Shown: positions 19,050 through 27,643, numbered from the stretch's first letter. The stretch is DNA of 64,000 nt from Rhizobium sp. CB3090 (GCF_029714285.1 NZ_CP121662.1:2418001-2482000), one strand, 5' to 3'. Translations and numbers: made by a program. The notes: generated by a model not told the origin, from the sequence alone.

Positions 19050-19096
19050 ATGGCGATGGCGAAGCCCTTTTATTGGAACGAACTGACGACCTATGA
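19040..19096 (+). other. Possible 18-codon upstream ORF
   Basis: ATG at 19040 follows AGGAG with ideal six-base spacing and opens an 18-codon frame ending in TGA at 19094-19096. It overlaps the start of the creatininase-family gene in another frame. The main gene has its own weaker ribosome site GAGG inside this ORF, so translational coupling or attenuation is possible. It may equally be chance. Confidence 0.3.
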
Positions 19097-19853
19097 TTTC
19101 GCCGGCCTTTCGACCGACACCACGATCGCCGTCCTGCCGATCGCCTCGACCGAGCAGCACGGCCCGCACCTGCCGATCGCGACCGATGTGGCCATAGCCA
19201 ACGGCATGCTGGCCGAGCTGAAAGCACAACGCCCCGACGATCTCGATTTCCTGGTATTGCCGACCCAGGAAATCGGCAAGGCCAACGAACATATCTACGG
19301 CCCCGGCACGCTCTCCCTCGGCGCCGAGCTGCTGATCCCGGTCTGGACAGCGATCGGCGCCAAGGTTGCCGAAGCCGGCATCCGCAAGATGGTCATCGTC
19401 AATTCCCATGGCGGCAATCTCGACATCATGGGCATTGTCGCGCGCGAGTTGCGGGTGCGCCACCAGATGGCGGTCGTCGCCACGCAATGGACGCGCTTCG
19501 GCACGCCGGACGGCATGATCGACGACCATGAGCAACGCTACGGCATCCATGGCGGCGACGTCGAAACCTCGCTGATGCTGCATTTCCACCCAGAGCTGGT
19601 GCGGATGGACAAGGCGGAGAATTTCGTCTCCAAGGCAGAATGGATGAAGGAGCGATCGAGCTATCTGCAGCCGCTGCCGCCCCATTCGCTCGCCTGGATC
19701 GCTCACGACCTCAATCCCAACGGCGTCGTCGGCAATGCTGCCAACGGCACGGCGGAAAAGGGCGCGCTCATCTGCCGGCATCAAGTGCAGGGCTTCATCG
19801 AACTGCTGCGCGATCTCAGGGACTATCCCCTGTCGAACCTCTATTCGAAATAG
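19056..19853 (+). CDS. Creatininase-family amidohydrolase
   Basis: Metal-dependent hydrolase of cyclic amides (creatinine amidohydrolase fold; the family also includes FAPy deformylases). Visible metal motifs are ASTEQHGPHLPIATDVAIANGM (Glu, His, Asp ligands), VNSHGGNLDIM (His) and GIHGGDVETSLMLHFHPELV (catalytic Glu). About 265 residues, as usual. Start set at the second ATG, eight bases after GAGG; the first in-frame ATG is at 19050. It converges with the LysR gene, overlapping its end by 13 bases. Context with an ABC importer and a deaminase-like enzyme suggests ring opening of an imported N-heterocycle. Confidence 0.88.
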   Translation: MAKPFYWNELTTYDFAGLSTDTTIAVLPIASTEQHGPHLPIATDVAIANGMLAELKAQRPDDLDFLVLPTQEIGKANEHIYGPGTLSLGAELLIPVWTAIGAKVAEAGIRKMVIVNSHGGNLDIMGIVARELRVRHQMAVVATQWTRFGTPDGMIDDHEQRYGIHGGDVETSLMLHFHPELVRMDKAENFVSKAEWMKERSSYLQPLPPHSLAWIAHDLNPNGVVGNAANGTAEKGALICRHQVQGFIELLRDLRDYPLSNLYSK

Positions 19854-20809
19854 GCGTCAGGCCGGCGGCGTTCCGGCACCATGAGGATGTGTCCTTTCGC
19901 CTGCAGTTCCTCCACCAGGCCGGCGAGTTCGGCAAGCAGATATTCCACGAACAGGCTGGTCGCCGCGTCGAGCGGTGCCCGCGTGCGGGCAAAGAGCTTC
20001 ATCGGTTGATGCCGCGAATGCGGCTCGGCGATTGGCCGGAACACCAGCTCGCCCCGCCGGCATTCGGCGATGACATCGAGCGGGTTCAACAGCGTCAGCC
20101 CTGCCCCGCATTTGACCAGTTGCTTCAGCATTTCCGAGGCATTGGTCTCCAGCACCGGCTCCACCTGCACCGATAACCGCGCCAGCGTCAGATTGATGAT
20201 CTCGCGCAGGCTGGTGCCGGGTTGCGCCAGCAACAGCCGCTCCTCCACGACATCGGCGAGATTGATCGGCCCAGGCCCGATCAGCGGATGCCCCGGCGGC
20301 AGCACGACGCCGATCGGAATGTCGAAATTGCCGAGCGAACGAATGCCGGGCGTCGCCGGAATGTTGAAGCCGAGGCCGATATCGACTTCGCCTGACAGCA
20401 CCGGCGCCATGGTCGTCGAGCCCGCATCGTTGCGCAATTGAACGAAGACGCGCGGATGTTCGGAAAGAAAACGCGCGACGATCTCCGGCAGGGGGCCGGA
20501 GGCGAGCCCGACCGTGGTGACGATCCTGACCTTGCCGGCCTGCTGCATCTTGAGACTGCGGATGCGCCCCTCCAGCCGCTCATAATTCTTCAGCACCTCG
20601 CGAATATGCTCGATGCAGAGCTCACCCGCAGCCGTCAGCCTGAGCCCGCGCGGCAGCCGCTCGAACAGCGGCGCTCCCATCTCTTCCTCCAGCGCCAGGA
20701 TCTGCCGGTTGACTGCCGACGACGCCACATTGAGCCGCGCTGCCGCCTTGCGGATCGAACCGCAGCGGGCGATCTCGTTGATATAAAGAAGTCGCCTCGA
20801 GTGCAGCAT
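19841..20809 (-). CDS. LysR-family transcriptional regulator
   Basis: N-terminal winged helix-turn-helix (LHSRRLLYINEIARCGSIRKAAARLNVASSAVNRQILALEEEMGAPLFER) and a two-lobed effector domain (about 90-300). Start placed at MLHSRRL because GGGGA lies five to six bases upstream; upstream ATGs have no ribosome site. It is divergent from the ABC binding-protein gene and convergent with the creatininase-family gene, so it most likely controls this import and catabolism cluster in response to its substrate. A palindrome in the divergent region (20871-20887) is its probable site. Confidence 0.9.
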   Translation of the reverse strand: MLHSRRLLYINEIARCGSIRKAAARLNVASSAVNRQILALEEEMGAPLFERLPRGLRLTAAGELCIEHIREVLKNYERLEGRIRSLKMQQAGKVRIVTTVGLASGPLPEIVARFLSEHPRVFVQLRNDAGSTTMAPVLSGEVDIGLGFNIPATPGIRSLGNFDIPIGVVLPPGHPLIGPGPINLADVVEERLLLAQPGTSLREIINLTLARLSVQVEPVLETNASEMLKQLVKCGAGLTLLNPLDVIAECRRGELVFRPIAEPHSRHQPMKLFARTRAPLDAATSLFVEYLLAELAGLVEELQAKGHILMVPERRRPDAYFE

Positions 20810-20870
20810 GCGTATCCCCATTGCATAAATTTTGCCCAGGCCGCACAATTTAGGCACGGGCGCAGCCTGA

Positions 20871-20887
20871 GATGCCTAAAAGGCATC
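20871..20887. promoter_or_regulatory. Candidate LysR operator
   Basis: Perfect palindrome GATGCC-TAAAA-GGCATC lies 62 bases before the LysR start and 107 before the binding-protein gene. LysR regulators usually bind such dyads in the divergent region. Binding is inferred from position only. Confidence 0.5.
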
Positions 20888-20993
20888 AATGCGCACGAAT
20901 TTTGATGCTTTTCAAAGCGCAACGCAATCGCTCAAATGCGGAAAATGGGCGTCAATCGCGGCGTCCCATGGCAGATAAGGGGAACAACCGGCC

Positions 20994-22010
20994 ATGTCCA
21001 ATGCATTGAAGACCAAAGCATTTCTCGCCATCATGGGCTTGGTGGCCGCTGTCGCCGCCGCACAGCCGGCAAGCGCCCTCGACAAGGTAACATACGGAAC
21101 CAACTGGCTGGCGGAGGCAGAACACGGCGGCTTTTACCAGGCGATCGCCGACGGTACTTACAAAAAATACGGCCTGGATGTTGAAATCGTCCAGGGCGGC
21201 CCGAATGCTGCCAATCAGGCACTGCTGATTTCCGGCAAGATCGATTTCTATATGGGTAGCCCGCAGCAGGAAATCGACGCGGTCAAACAGGGCATTCCGA
21301 TCGTCGACGTGGCCGCGATCTTCCAGAAGGATCCGCAGGTGCTGATCGCCCATCCAGATGCCGGCGTCGATAAATTCGAGGATCTCGCCAAGCTGCCGAC
21401 GATTTTCCTCGGCAAGGACGGCTACGTCACTTTCTTCGAATGGATGAAGGCCAATTTCCCGGGCTTCAAGGATGAGCAATATAAGCCTTACAATTTCAGT
21501 CCGGCGCCGTTCCTCGCCGATAAGCAGTCGGCACAACAGGGTTACCTGACCTCGGAACCCTATGAAATCCACAAGCAGACCGGTTGGGAACCGAAGGTCT
21601 TCCTGCTCGCCGACAATGGCTATTCACCCTATTCGACGATGATCACCACGCAGACATCGCTCGTTCAGAAGAACCCGGACCTCGTGCAGCGTTTCGTGAG
21701 CGCCTCGATCGAAGGCTGGTACAATTATCTCTATGGCGACAACAAAGCAGCCAACGACCTGATCAAGAAAGACAATCCCGATATGACGGATGGCCAGATC
21801 GCCTATTCCATCGCCAAGATGAAGGAATACGGCATCGTTGAATCCGGTGACGCCGTCGACAAGGGCATCGGCTGCATCACCGACGCGCACTACAAGAAAT
21901 TCTTCGATGAAATGGTGCAGATCAAGATGTTCACCGCCGATACGGATTACAAGAAAGCATTCGACCCGCAGTTCGTCTGCAAGGGTGTCGGGATGACGCT
22001 GAAGAAGTGA
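20994..22010 (+). CDS. ABC transporter substrate-binding protein, NMT1/THI5-like
   Basis: Periplasmic solute receptor for a SsuA/ThiY/RibY-like importer. Signal peptide at 1-29 (AIMGLVAAVAAAQPASA). The mature start DKVTYGTNWLAEAEHGGFYQAIADGTYKKYGLDVEIVQGG is typical of NMT1-like receptors binding pyrimidines, sulfonates or other aromatics. It is followed by ISGKIDFYMGSPQQ and EPYEIHKQTGW. Length 338. First gene of the importer set; a palindromic repeat separates it from the ATPase gene 200 bases on. The ligand is unknown; downstream deaminase and oxidase genes suggest an N-containing ring compound. Confidence 0.9.
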   Translation: MSNALKTKAFLAIMGLVAAVAAAQPASALDKVTYGTNWLAEAEHGGFYQAIADGTYKKYGLDVEIVQGGPNAANQALLISGKIDFYMGSPQQEIDAVKQGIPIVDVAAIFQKDPQVLIAHPDAGVDKFEDLAKLPTIFLGKDGYVTFFEWMKANFPGFKDEQYKPYNFSPAPFLADKQSAQQGYLTSEPYEIHKQTGWEPKVFLLADNGYSPYSTMITTQTSLVQKNPDLVQRFVSASIEGWYNYLYGDNKAANDLIKKDNPDMTDGQIAYSIAKMKEYGIVESGDAVDKGIGCITDAHYKKFFDEMVQIKMFTADTDYKKAFDPQFVCKGVGMTLKK

Positions 22011-22018
22011 TGAATTTA

Positions 22019-22185
22019 CCTTCTCCCCAGCGGGGAGAAGGTCGCGTGGAACACGCGGGTTGAGAGGGCGTTGCACCGTAAGGGATGCCTTATACTCAAG
22101 GCTCTCGTCGCTTTGCTCCTCGCCCCCTCATCCGCACCCCTGAGCTTGTCGAAGGGCGGGCACCTTCTCCCCGCTGGGGAGAGGG
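22019..22185. repeat. Composite palindromic intergenic repeat
   Basis: Two copies of the CCTTCTCCCC hairpin flank the element: 22019-22041 (perfect 10-bp stem, 3-base loop) and 22063-type copy at 22163-22185 (one G-T wobble). Between them lies CCCCTCATCCGCACCCC, followed by a third small hairpin, CCCCTGAGCTTGTCGAAGGG at 22137-22156. Such mosaic elements are common between rhizobial genes. It sits inside an ABC transporter operon and could reduce expression of the downstream genes relative to the binding protein. Confidence 0.85.
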
Positions 22186-22209
22186 AGAATCGCGAGCAAG
22201 AGCCGAACG

Positions 22210-23034
22210 ATGACCATACCCGATGTAACCAATGTCCCCTCGACAGAAGCACGCCAGCGGCCGCTGGTCGTCATGGACAAGGTATCGAAGATATTTTCCA
22301 ACGGCACCCTGGCACTGTCCGACATGTCGCTGACGGTGGAGAGCGGTGAGTTCATCAGCCTGCTCGGTCCCTCCGGCTGCGGCAAGTCGACGGCACTGCG
22401 CATTATCGCAGGCCTCGGCGGCGCCTCCGGCGGCACAATCGATTGGCCAAGCTCCCGCGTCAACTCCAAGGGCCTGCCGGAGGGCGACATTGGTTTCGTC
22501 TTCCAGGAGCCGACGCTGCTGCCTTGGAAGACCGTCTTTGGCAATGTCCATCTGCCGTTGAAACTGCGCGGCGTTTCCAAAGTGGCGGCCTACGATCAGA
22601 TCATGGGAACATTGGCGACCGTTGGGCTGCAGGATTTTGCCGATGCTTATCCGCGTGAATTATCCGGCGGCATGAAGATGCGCGTCTCCATCGCCCGCGC
22701 GCTGGTCACCAAGCCGAAGCTTCTGCTGATGGATGAGCCCTTTGCGGCGCTCGACGAGATCACCCGCCAAAAGCTCAACGATGATGTGCTGCGGCTGTGG
22801 AAGAACACTGGCATCACGGTGATCTTCGTCACCCATTCCGTTTACGAGTCCGCCTATCTCTCAAACCGCATCGTCGTGATGAAAGCGCGCCCCGGCCGCG
22901 TCCACGCCGATTTTCCACTCGACACCAGCGGCGAACGCGACCTCCTCTACCGGTCTTCCGAAGAATACCGGCAGGTTTGTGAAAAAGTATCCCGTTCCCT
23001 GATCGAAGCCATTGGTTGGCTGGAGGCCCATTGA
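22210..23034 (+). CDS. ABC transporter ATP-binding protein (SsuB/TauB-like)
   Basis: Cytoplasmic ATPase of the importer. Walker A GPSGCGKST, Q-loop FVFQEPTLLPW, signature ELSGGMKMRVSIARAL, Walker B LLLMDEPFAALDE and switch His in IFVTHSVYESAYLS. The Q-loop sequence QEPTLLPW is typical of taurine, nitrate and thiamine-precursor importers. Length 274. The stop overlaps the permease start (TGATG), so the two are translationally coupled. Confidence 0.93.
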   Translation: MTIPDVTNVPSTEARQRPLVVMDKVSKIFSNGTLALSDMSLTVESGEFISLLGPSGCGKSTALRIIAGLGGASGGTIDWPSSRVNSKGLPEGDIGFVFQEPTLLPWKTVFGNVHLPLKLRGVSKVAAYDQIMGTLATVGLQDFADAYPRELSGGMKMRVSIARALVTKPKLLLMDEPFAALDEITRQKLNDDVLRLWKNTGITVIFVTHSVYESAYLSNRIVVMKARPGRVHADFPLDTSGERDLLYRSSEEYRQVCEKVSRSLIEAIGWLEAH

Positions 23035-23900
23035 TGAGCGACAGCACCAGCTTCCCCGCCAATCTCTCTGCAGAAACGACCGAAAAGCCGGAAGAATTGG
23101 CGGTGCGCCCAAGAAATACCGAACGACTCCTCGGCGTTCTCGTACCGCTGCTAACCGTCTTCGTCCTGATCCTCCTCTGGCAGCTTCTCGTCGTCGGCGC
23201 CGGCATTCCGCAATATATTCTGCCAAGCCCGCTTGCCGTCGCGAAAGCACTGGTGTCCGACTGGGGCATCCTCTCGCCGGCGCTCTGGGTGACGACCGAG
23301 ATTACCTTCATCTCGCTAGCACTGGCTCTGATCGGCGGCGTCGGCTTGGCGATCTTCCTCGTGCAATCGCGCTGGATCGAGCTCGCCTTCTATCCGCTCG
23401 CCGTCATCCTGCAGGTAACGCCGATCGTCGCAATCGCGCCGCTGATCCTGATCTACGCGCCGACCCGCGAATCCGCACTGCTGATCTGCGGTTTCCTCGT
23501 CGCCTTCTTCCCGATCCTCTCCAACATGGTGCAGGGGTTGAAGAGCGTTGATCATAATCTCCTCAATCTCTTCGATCTCTACGGCGCCTCGCGCTGGCAG
23601 ACGCTGTTGCATCTGAAGCTGCCGGCCGCCCAGCCCTATTTCATGACAGGTCTCAGGATCGGCGGCGGCCTGTCGCTGATCGCCTCGGTGGTCGCGGAAT
23701 TCGCCGCCGGCTCCGGTGGCCCCAATTCCGGTCTCGCCTTCCGGCTGCTTGAAGCGCAATACCGCCAGAACATGCCGCGCCTCTTCGCCGCCCTGCTGCT
23801 GCTTTCGGCACTCGGCGTCGCCATCTTCGCCCTCACCTCCTTCATCTCATGGCTGAGCCTGCATCGCTGGCACGAAAGCAGCCTCAAGCGGGAAAACTAA
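23034..23900 (+). CDS. ABC transporter permease (SsuC/TauC-like)
   Basis: Inner-membrane permease with about six membrane helices. The start is the ATG overlapping the ATPase stop. The N-terminal tail (about 1-30) is cytoplasmic. The EAA-type coupling loop reads LFDLYGASRWQTLLHLKLPAAQPYFMTGLRIGGGLSLIASVVAEF. Length 288. Its stop codon overlaps the start of the amidohydrolase gene (TAATG), tying uptake directly to catabolism. Confidence 0.92.
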   Translation: MSDSTSFPANLSAETTEKPEELAVRPRNTERLLGVLVPLLTVFVLILLWQLLVVGAGIPQYILPSPLAVAKALVSDWGILSPALWVTTEITFISLALALIGGVGLAIFLVQSRWIELAFYPLAVILQVTPIVAIAPLILIYAPTRESALLICGFLVAFFPILSNMVQGLKSVDHNLLNLFDLYGASRWQTLLHLKLPAAQPYFMTGLRIGGGLSLIASVVAEFAAGSGGPNSGLAFRLLEAQYRQNMPRLFAALLLLSALGVAIFALTSFISWLSLHRWHESSLKREN

Positions 23901-25213
23901 TGTCATATTCCTTCATGTCCCCGCCGAATGCGGCGCGCTTCGTGCTGAGCAACGCCACCGTCCCCGCCGCGACAGCAGCCGGCTTCACTGGCCCGTCAAG
24001 CGAGGGCCTAGTAAAAGCCGATATCGTCGTTGCGGATGGCCTGATCAAGGACATCCTGCCAGCGGGCAACGCGCCGGCGGAATTCGCCAAAGCGGATATG
24101 AGGGACGGCATGGTCTGGCCGACCTTCGCCGACATGCACACCCATCTCGACAAGGGTCATATCTGGGAGCGCCGCGCCAATCCGGATGGCAGTTTCGTGG
24201 GTGCGCTCGACGCCGTACGCGCGGACCGCGAAGCCAATTGGTCGGCTGACGATGTCAGGAAGCGCATGGAATTCTCGCTGCGCTCGGCCTATGCTCACGG
24301 CACCAGCCTGATCCGCACCCATCTCGATTCACTCGCGCCGCAGCATCGCATTTCCTTCGAAGTATTCACGGAGATGCGTGAGGCCTGGAAAGACAAGATC
24401 GCGCTGCAGGCCGTCGCCCTCTTTCCGCTCGAGGATATGGTGGACGATGCATTCTTCGCCGATCTCCTCATGGTCGTCCGCGACGCCGGCGGCCTGATCG
24501 GCGGCGTCACGCAGATGAACCCCGATATCGATCGCCAGCTCGACAAGCTGATCCGCGCAGCCATGGATAACGGCCTCGACATCGACCTGCATGTTGATGA
24601 GACAGAAGACAGGCAGGTACTGACGCTGAAGGCGATCGCCGAGGCTGTATTGCGCAACGGCTTCACCGGTAAGGTCACCGCCGGCCATTGCTGCTCGCTC
24701 GCCCACCAGGACGAGGATGTTGCCGCCGCCACCATCGATCTCGTCGCCAAAGCCGGGATCTCCGTCGTCTCGCTGCCGATGTGCAACATGTATCTGCAGG
24801 ACCGCCACGCGGGCCGTACGCCCCGTTGGCGCGGCGTGACCCTTTTGCATGAATTGGCCGCCGCCGGCGTGCCCACCGCCGTCGCCTCCGATAATACACG
24901 CGACCCCTTCTACGCCTATGGCGATCTGGACCCCGTCGAGGTCTTCCGCGAGGCTGTCCGCATCCTGCACCTCGACCATCCGCTGGATACGGCCGCCCGC
25001 GTCATCACCACCTCGCCGGCCGATATTCTCGGCCGCCCCGATATCGGTCGCATCGCCGTGGGCGGCCCCGCCGATCTCGTCCTCTTCAGCGCCAGGCGCT
25101 GGAGCGAATTCCTCTCTCGTCCGCAGTCCGACCGCGTCGTCCTTCGCAAGGGCAAGGTGATCGACCGCAGCCTGCCGGACTACCGCGAACTCGATACCGT
25201 TATTGGAGCCTGA
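23900..25213 (+). CDS. Cytosine-deaminase-like amidohydrolase, transporter-linked
   Basis: Metal-dependent deaminase or cyclic amidase of the CodA type, 437 residues. Motifs are DMHTHLDKGHIWER (metal His pair and the Lys typical of cytosine deaminases), DLHVDETEDRQ (His, Glu), TAGHCCSLAHQ and ASDNTRDPFYAYGDLDPVEVFREA (metal Asp). Start chosen at MSYSFMSP, overlapping the permease stop. Direct coupling to the ABC importer indicates it acts on the imported compound or its first product. It is distinct from the CodA-like gene at 14.3-15.6 kb. Confidence 0.87.
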   Translation: MSYSFMSPPNAARFVLSNATVPAATAAGFTGPSSEGLVKADIVVADGLIKDILPAGNAPAEFAKADMRDGMVWPTFADMHTHLDKGHIWERRANPDGSFVGALDAVRADREANWSADDVRKRMEFSLRSAYAHGTSLIRTHLDSLAPQHRISFEVFTEMREAWKDKIALQAVALFPLEDMVDDAFFADLLMVVRDAGGLIGGVTQMNPDIDRQLDKLIRAAMDNGLDIDLHVDETEDRQVLTLKAIAEAVLRNGFTGKVTAGHCCSLAHQDEDVAAATIDLVAKAGISVVSLPMCNMYLQDRHAGRTPRWRGVTLLHELAAAGVPTAVASDNTRDPFYAYGDLDPVEVFREAVRILHLDHPLDTAARVITTSPADILGRPDIGRIAVGGPADLVLFSARRWSEFLSRPQSDRVVLRKGKVIDRSLPDYRELDTVIGA

Positions 25214-25214
25214 C

Positions 25215-26624
25215 ATGCCGGATTATCAGCTCATCAAGAAAGAACTCGAAGGCATCGCCGTCGAAGACAACCCGGCTCTGGTGCGCCAGAAGAGCCGGGA
25301 TTTCTATTGGTATTCGCCGATCCTCAAGGCGCAGCTCGACAATGTCACCGCCGATCTCGTCGTGACCCCGAAGACCGAGGAAGAAGTGATCCGCACGCTG
25401 AAAGTGGCCTATGCCCATGATGTGCCGGTCACCCCGCGCGGCGCCGGCACCGGCAACTACGGCCAGGCCATGCCGCTTTCCGGCGGCATTGTGCTGAACC
25501 TCGCGGCCATGAACAAGATCAAGGAAATCCATCCCGGCCGCGTCATCTGCGAACCGGGCATCGTCATCGCCGAGCTCGACCGCCAGACCAAGGCGCATTC
25601 CGGCCAGGAATTGCGCTTCCATCCCTCGACTGCGCAGACGGCGACGATCGGCGGCTTCATCGCCGGCGGCTCCGGCGGCGTCGGTTCGATCACCTGGGGC
25701 GGATTGCGCGACATCGGCAATATTCTGCGCCTGCGCGTCGTCACCATGGAGGCCGAACCGCGCGTGCTTGACCTCACCGGCTGGGACTTGACCAAGGTCA
25801 GCCATGCCTACGGCACCAACGGCATCATCACCGAAATCGAAATGCCGCTCGCCCCGGCCTATGACTGGGTAGACGTGCTGGTCGGCTATGATGATTTCAT
25901 GGACGCCGTGCGCTTCTCGGACGCGCTCGCCAAATGCAACGGCATCCTGGTCAAGGAAATCGCGCCGATTGCAGCGCCCATCCCTTACGACTATTTCTCT
26001 CGCCACAAGCCCTATATCCGTCAAGGCCAATCCATCGTGGCGCTGATGATTGCGCCGCATGCCATGGACCCGTTCCTGGCCTTCACCAGCCAGCAGAAGG
26101 GCGAAATCACCTTCCGCTCCGACAAAGTCGAGAGCATGAAGGGCATTCCGCACGCCTACGAACTTGCCTGGAACCACACGACGCTGCGCGCCATCAAGGT
26201 CGACCCGACCATTACCTATCTGCAGGTGCAGTATCCAGGTCCGGATCATGTCGCAAAAGTCCAGAAAATGGTCGAGATCTTTGGCGACGAGGTGCCCGGC
26301 CATCTCGAATTCATCAGGTTCGACGGCGAAATCCAATGCGCCGGCCTGCCGCTGGTGCGCTACACGTCGGAGGCACGGCTGGAAGAAATCATTCGCATCC
26401 ATCAGGATCACGGCTGCCCGATCTTCAATCCGCACCGCTATACGCTGGAAGAAGGCGGCATGAAGCAGACGGATACCGTCCAGCTCGCCTTCAAGAAAGA
26501 AACCGATCCGAAGGGCCTGCTGAACCCCGGCAAGATGATTGCCTGGGACAATCCCGACTTCGATTTCACGGCCGGCGAGAACTACCTCTTCCCCGGTCTC
26601 GCGGCGCTGATGGAGGCCTCATGA
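25215..26624 (+). CDS. FAD-linked oxidase (GlcD/FAD_binding_4 type)
   Basis: Flavoprotein of the vanillyl-alcohol-oxidase superfamily. The PP-type FAD domain (about 45-220) has TPRGAGTGNYGQAMPLSGGIVLNL and STAQTATIGGFIAGGSGGVGSITWGGL. The C-terminal part ends NPGKMIAW, as in GlcD-like hydroxyacid dehydrogenases. Length 469. The start at MPDYQLIK is six bases after GGAG. The stop overlaps the next gene by ATGA. It probably oxidises an intermediate of this pathway; the true substrate is unknown. Confidence 0.87.
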   Translation: MPDYQLIKKELEGIAVEDNPALVRQKSRDFYWYSPILKAQLDNVTADLVVTPKTEEEVIRTLKVAYAHDVPVTPRGAGTGNYGQAMPLSGGIVLNLAAMNKIKEIHPGRVICEPGIVIAELDRQTKAHSGQELRFHPSTAQTATIGGFIAGGSGGVGSITWGGLRDIGNILRLRVVTMEAEPRVLDLTGWDLTKVSHAYGTNGIITEIEMPLAPAYDWVDVLVGYDDFMDAVRFSDALAKCNGILVKEIAPIAAPIPYDYFSRHKPYIRQGQSIVALMIAPHAMDPFLAFTSQQKGEITFRSDKVESMKGIPHAYELAWNHTTLRAIKVDPTITYLQVQYPGPDHVAKVQKMVEIFGDEVPGHLEFIRFDGEIQCAGLPLVRYTSEARLEEIIRIHQDHGCPIFNPHRYTLEEGGMKQTDTVQLAFKKETDPKGLLNPGKMIAWDNPDFDFTAGENYLFPGLAALMEAS

Positions 26625-27202
26625 GGGTTCTCGTCCTCCATTCGCATCCCGTCGAGGAAAGTTTCGGCGCTGCCCTGCACCGGCAAACGATCGAGAGCCT
26701 GAAAGCGGCCGGCCATGAGGTCGACGACTGCAATCTCTATGCCGAGGGCTTTGACCCTGTGCTCTCCCGTCATGACCGGATGATCTATCACGACTATCCG
26801 GAAAACACGGAGGCGGTGAAACTCTATGTCGAGCGCCTACAATGGGCGGAAGCACTTGTTATCGTCACGCCGGTCTGGAATTTCGGTTTTCCGGCGATCC
26901 TGAAAGGCTATTTCGATCGCGTCTGGTTGCCGGGCGTCACCTTCGAACTGGTGAATGGCAAGGTCACCTCGAAATTGCGGCATATCCGCAAGCTTGGGGC
27001 CGTTATGACCTATGGCGCCGATCCCTTCCGCGCCTTCATCGTCGGCAATCCGCCGAAGAAGATCATCAAGCGCATGCTCCGCGCCATGATCAAACCCTTC
27101 GCTCCCGTGGTCTTCCTCGCCCATTACGACATGAACCGCTCGACGGACGAGACGAGGAAGCGTTTTTTGGAGAGGGTGAAACGGGAGATGGAGCGCTTCT
27201 GA
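26621..27202 (+). CDS. Flavodoxin-fold NAD(P)H dehydrogenase (quinone) family protein
   Basis: Member of the NQO/KefF-type flavodoxin-like family, 193 residues. It opens with MRVLVLHSHPVEESFGAALH and has VIVTPVWNFGFPAILKGYFDRVWLPGVTF, the FMN and dimer signature of the family. Start overlaps the FAD oxidase stop (ATGA), and a much longer open frame upstream is not the gene. It may pass electrons between NAD(P)H and the partner flavoenzymes. Last gene of the importer operon; RidA is convergent 45 bases away. Confidence 0.88.
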   Translation: MRVLVLHSHPVEESFGAALHRQTIESLKAAGHEVDDCNLYAEGFDPVLSRHDRMIYHDYPENTEAVKLYVERLQWAEALVIVTPVWNFGFPAILKGYFDRVWLPGVTFELVNGKVTSKLRHIRKLGAVMTYGADPFRAFIVGNPPKKIIKRMLRAMIKPFAPVVFLAHYDMNRSTDETRKRFLERVKREMERF

Positions 27203-27247
27203 TCGACGCAATCGACAGAGCCACGCTTTGCCGAGAAGATATTCGCT

Positions 27248-27643
27248 TTACATCACCTTTGCCGCCGTCACCTCGACCTCCACCAGAAACTCCGGCCGCG
27301 TAAATCCGCCGACGATGATCAGCGTGGAGACCGGCTTCGGATCGAGCGTATAGCGGTCACGCACGGCCATATAGGCCGGGAAATCTTCGCGTTTGGTGAC
27401 GAAGCCGGAGATGCGGATCACGTCGGAGAAGTCCATGCCGGCTTCATCGAGGATCGCCTTGATCGCCTCGAAGCAGAGTTCCGCCTGGCTGGTGACATCT
27501 GGCGGAATGCTATCATCCAGCGCAATGCCGAGCTGGCCTGATGTGACCAGCAGGCTCGCTCCGGGCGGTACCAGCAGGCCGTGATTGTAGTTGCCGAAGG
27601 GACGGCGGACGGAGGGCGGATTGAAAGTCTTCTTCAACGGCAT
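27248..27643 (-). CDS. RidA/YjgF-family enamine/imine deaminase
   Basis: Small trimeric deaminase of reactive enamine or imine intermediates; RutC in pyrimidine breakdown is a relative. The 131 residues contain GNYNHGLLVPPGASLLVTSGQLGI, CFEAIKAILDEAGMDFSDVIR and the terminal VEVEVTAAKV with the family's conserved Glu. The catalytic Arg common in archetypal RidA (in RxxR-type C-terminal motifs) is not obvious here (RPEFLVEVEVTA has one Arg). It faces the N-compound catabolic operon and fits detoxification of its intermediates. Confidence 0.87.
   Translation of the reverse strand: MPLKKTFNPPSVRRPFGNYNHGLLVPPGASLLVTSGQLGIALDDSIPPDVTSQAELCFEAIKAILDEAGMDFSDVIRISGFVTKREDFPAYMAVRDRYTLDPKPVSTLIIVGGFTRPEFLVEVEVTAAKVM

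Noticed and set aside
20861..20990. CCTGAGATGCC before the ABC binding-protein gene, resembling part of a TPP riboswitch
   Set aside because: The second conserved half of the TPP element (with CTGATCTGGATAATGCC-like sequence) is absent from the 183-base leader; the motif is explained by the GATGCC/GGCATC palindrome.
25934..26620. Extension of the flavodoxin-fold gene to an upstream ATG at 25934
   Set aside because: The extra residues overlap the FAD-linked oxidase in another frame and look random; the family start MRVLVLHSH with ATGA overlap at 26621 is convincing.
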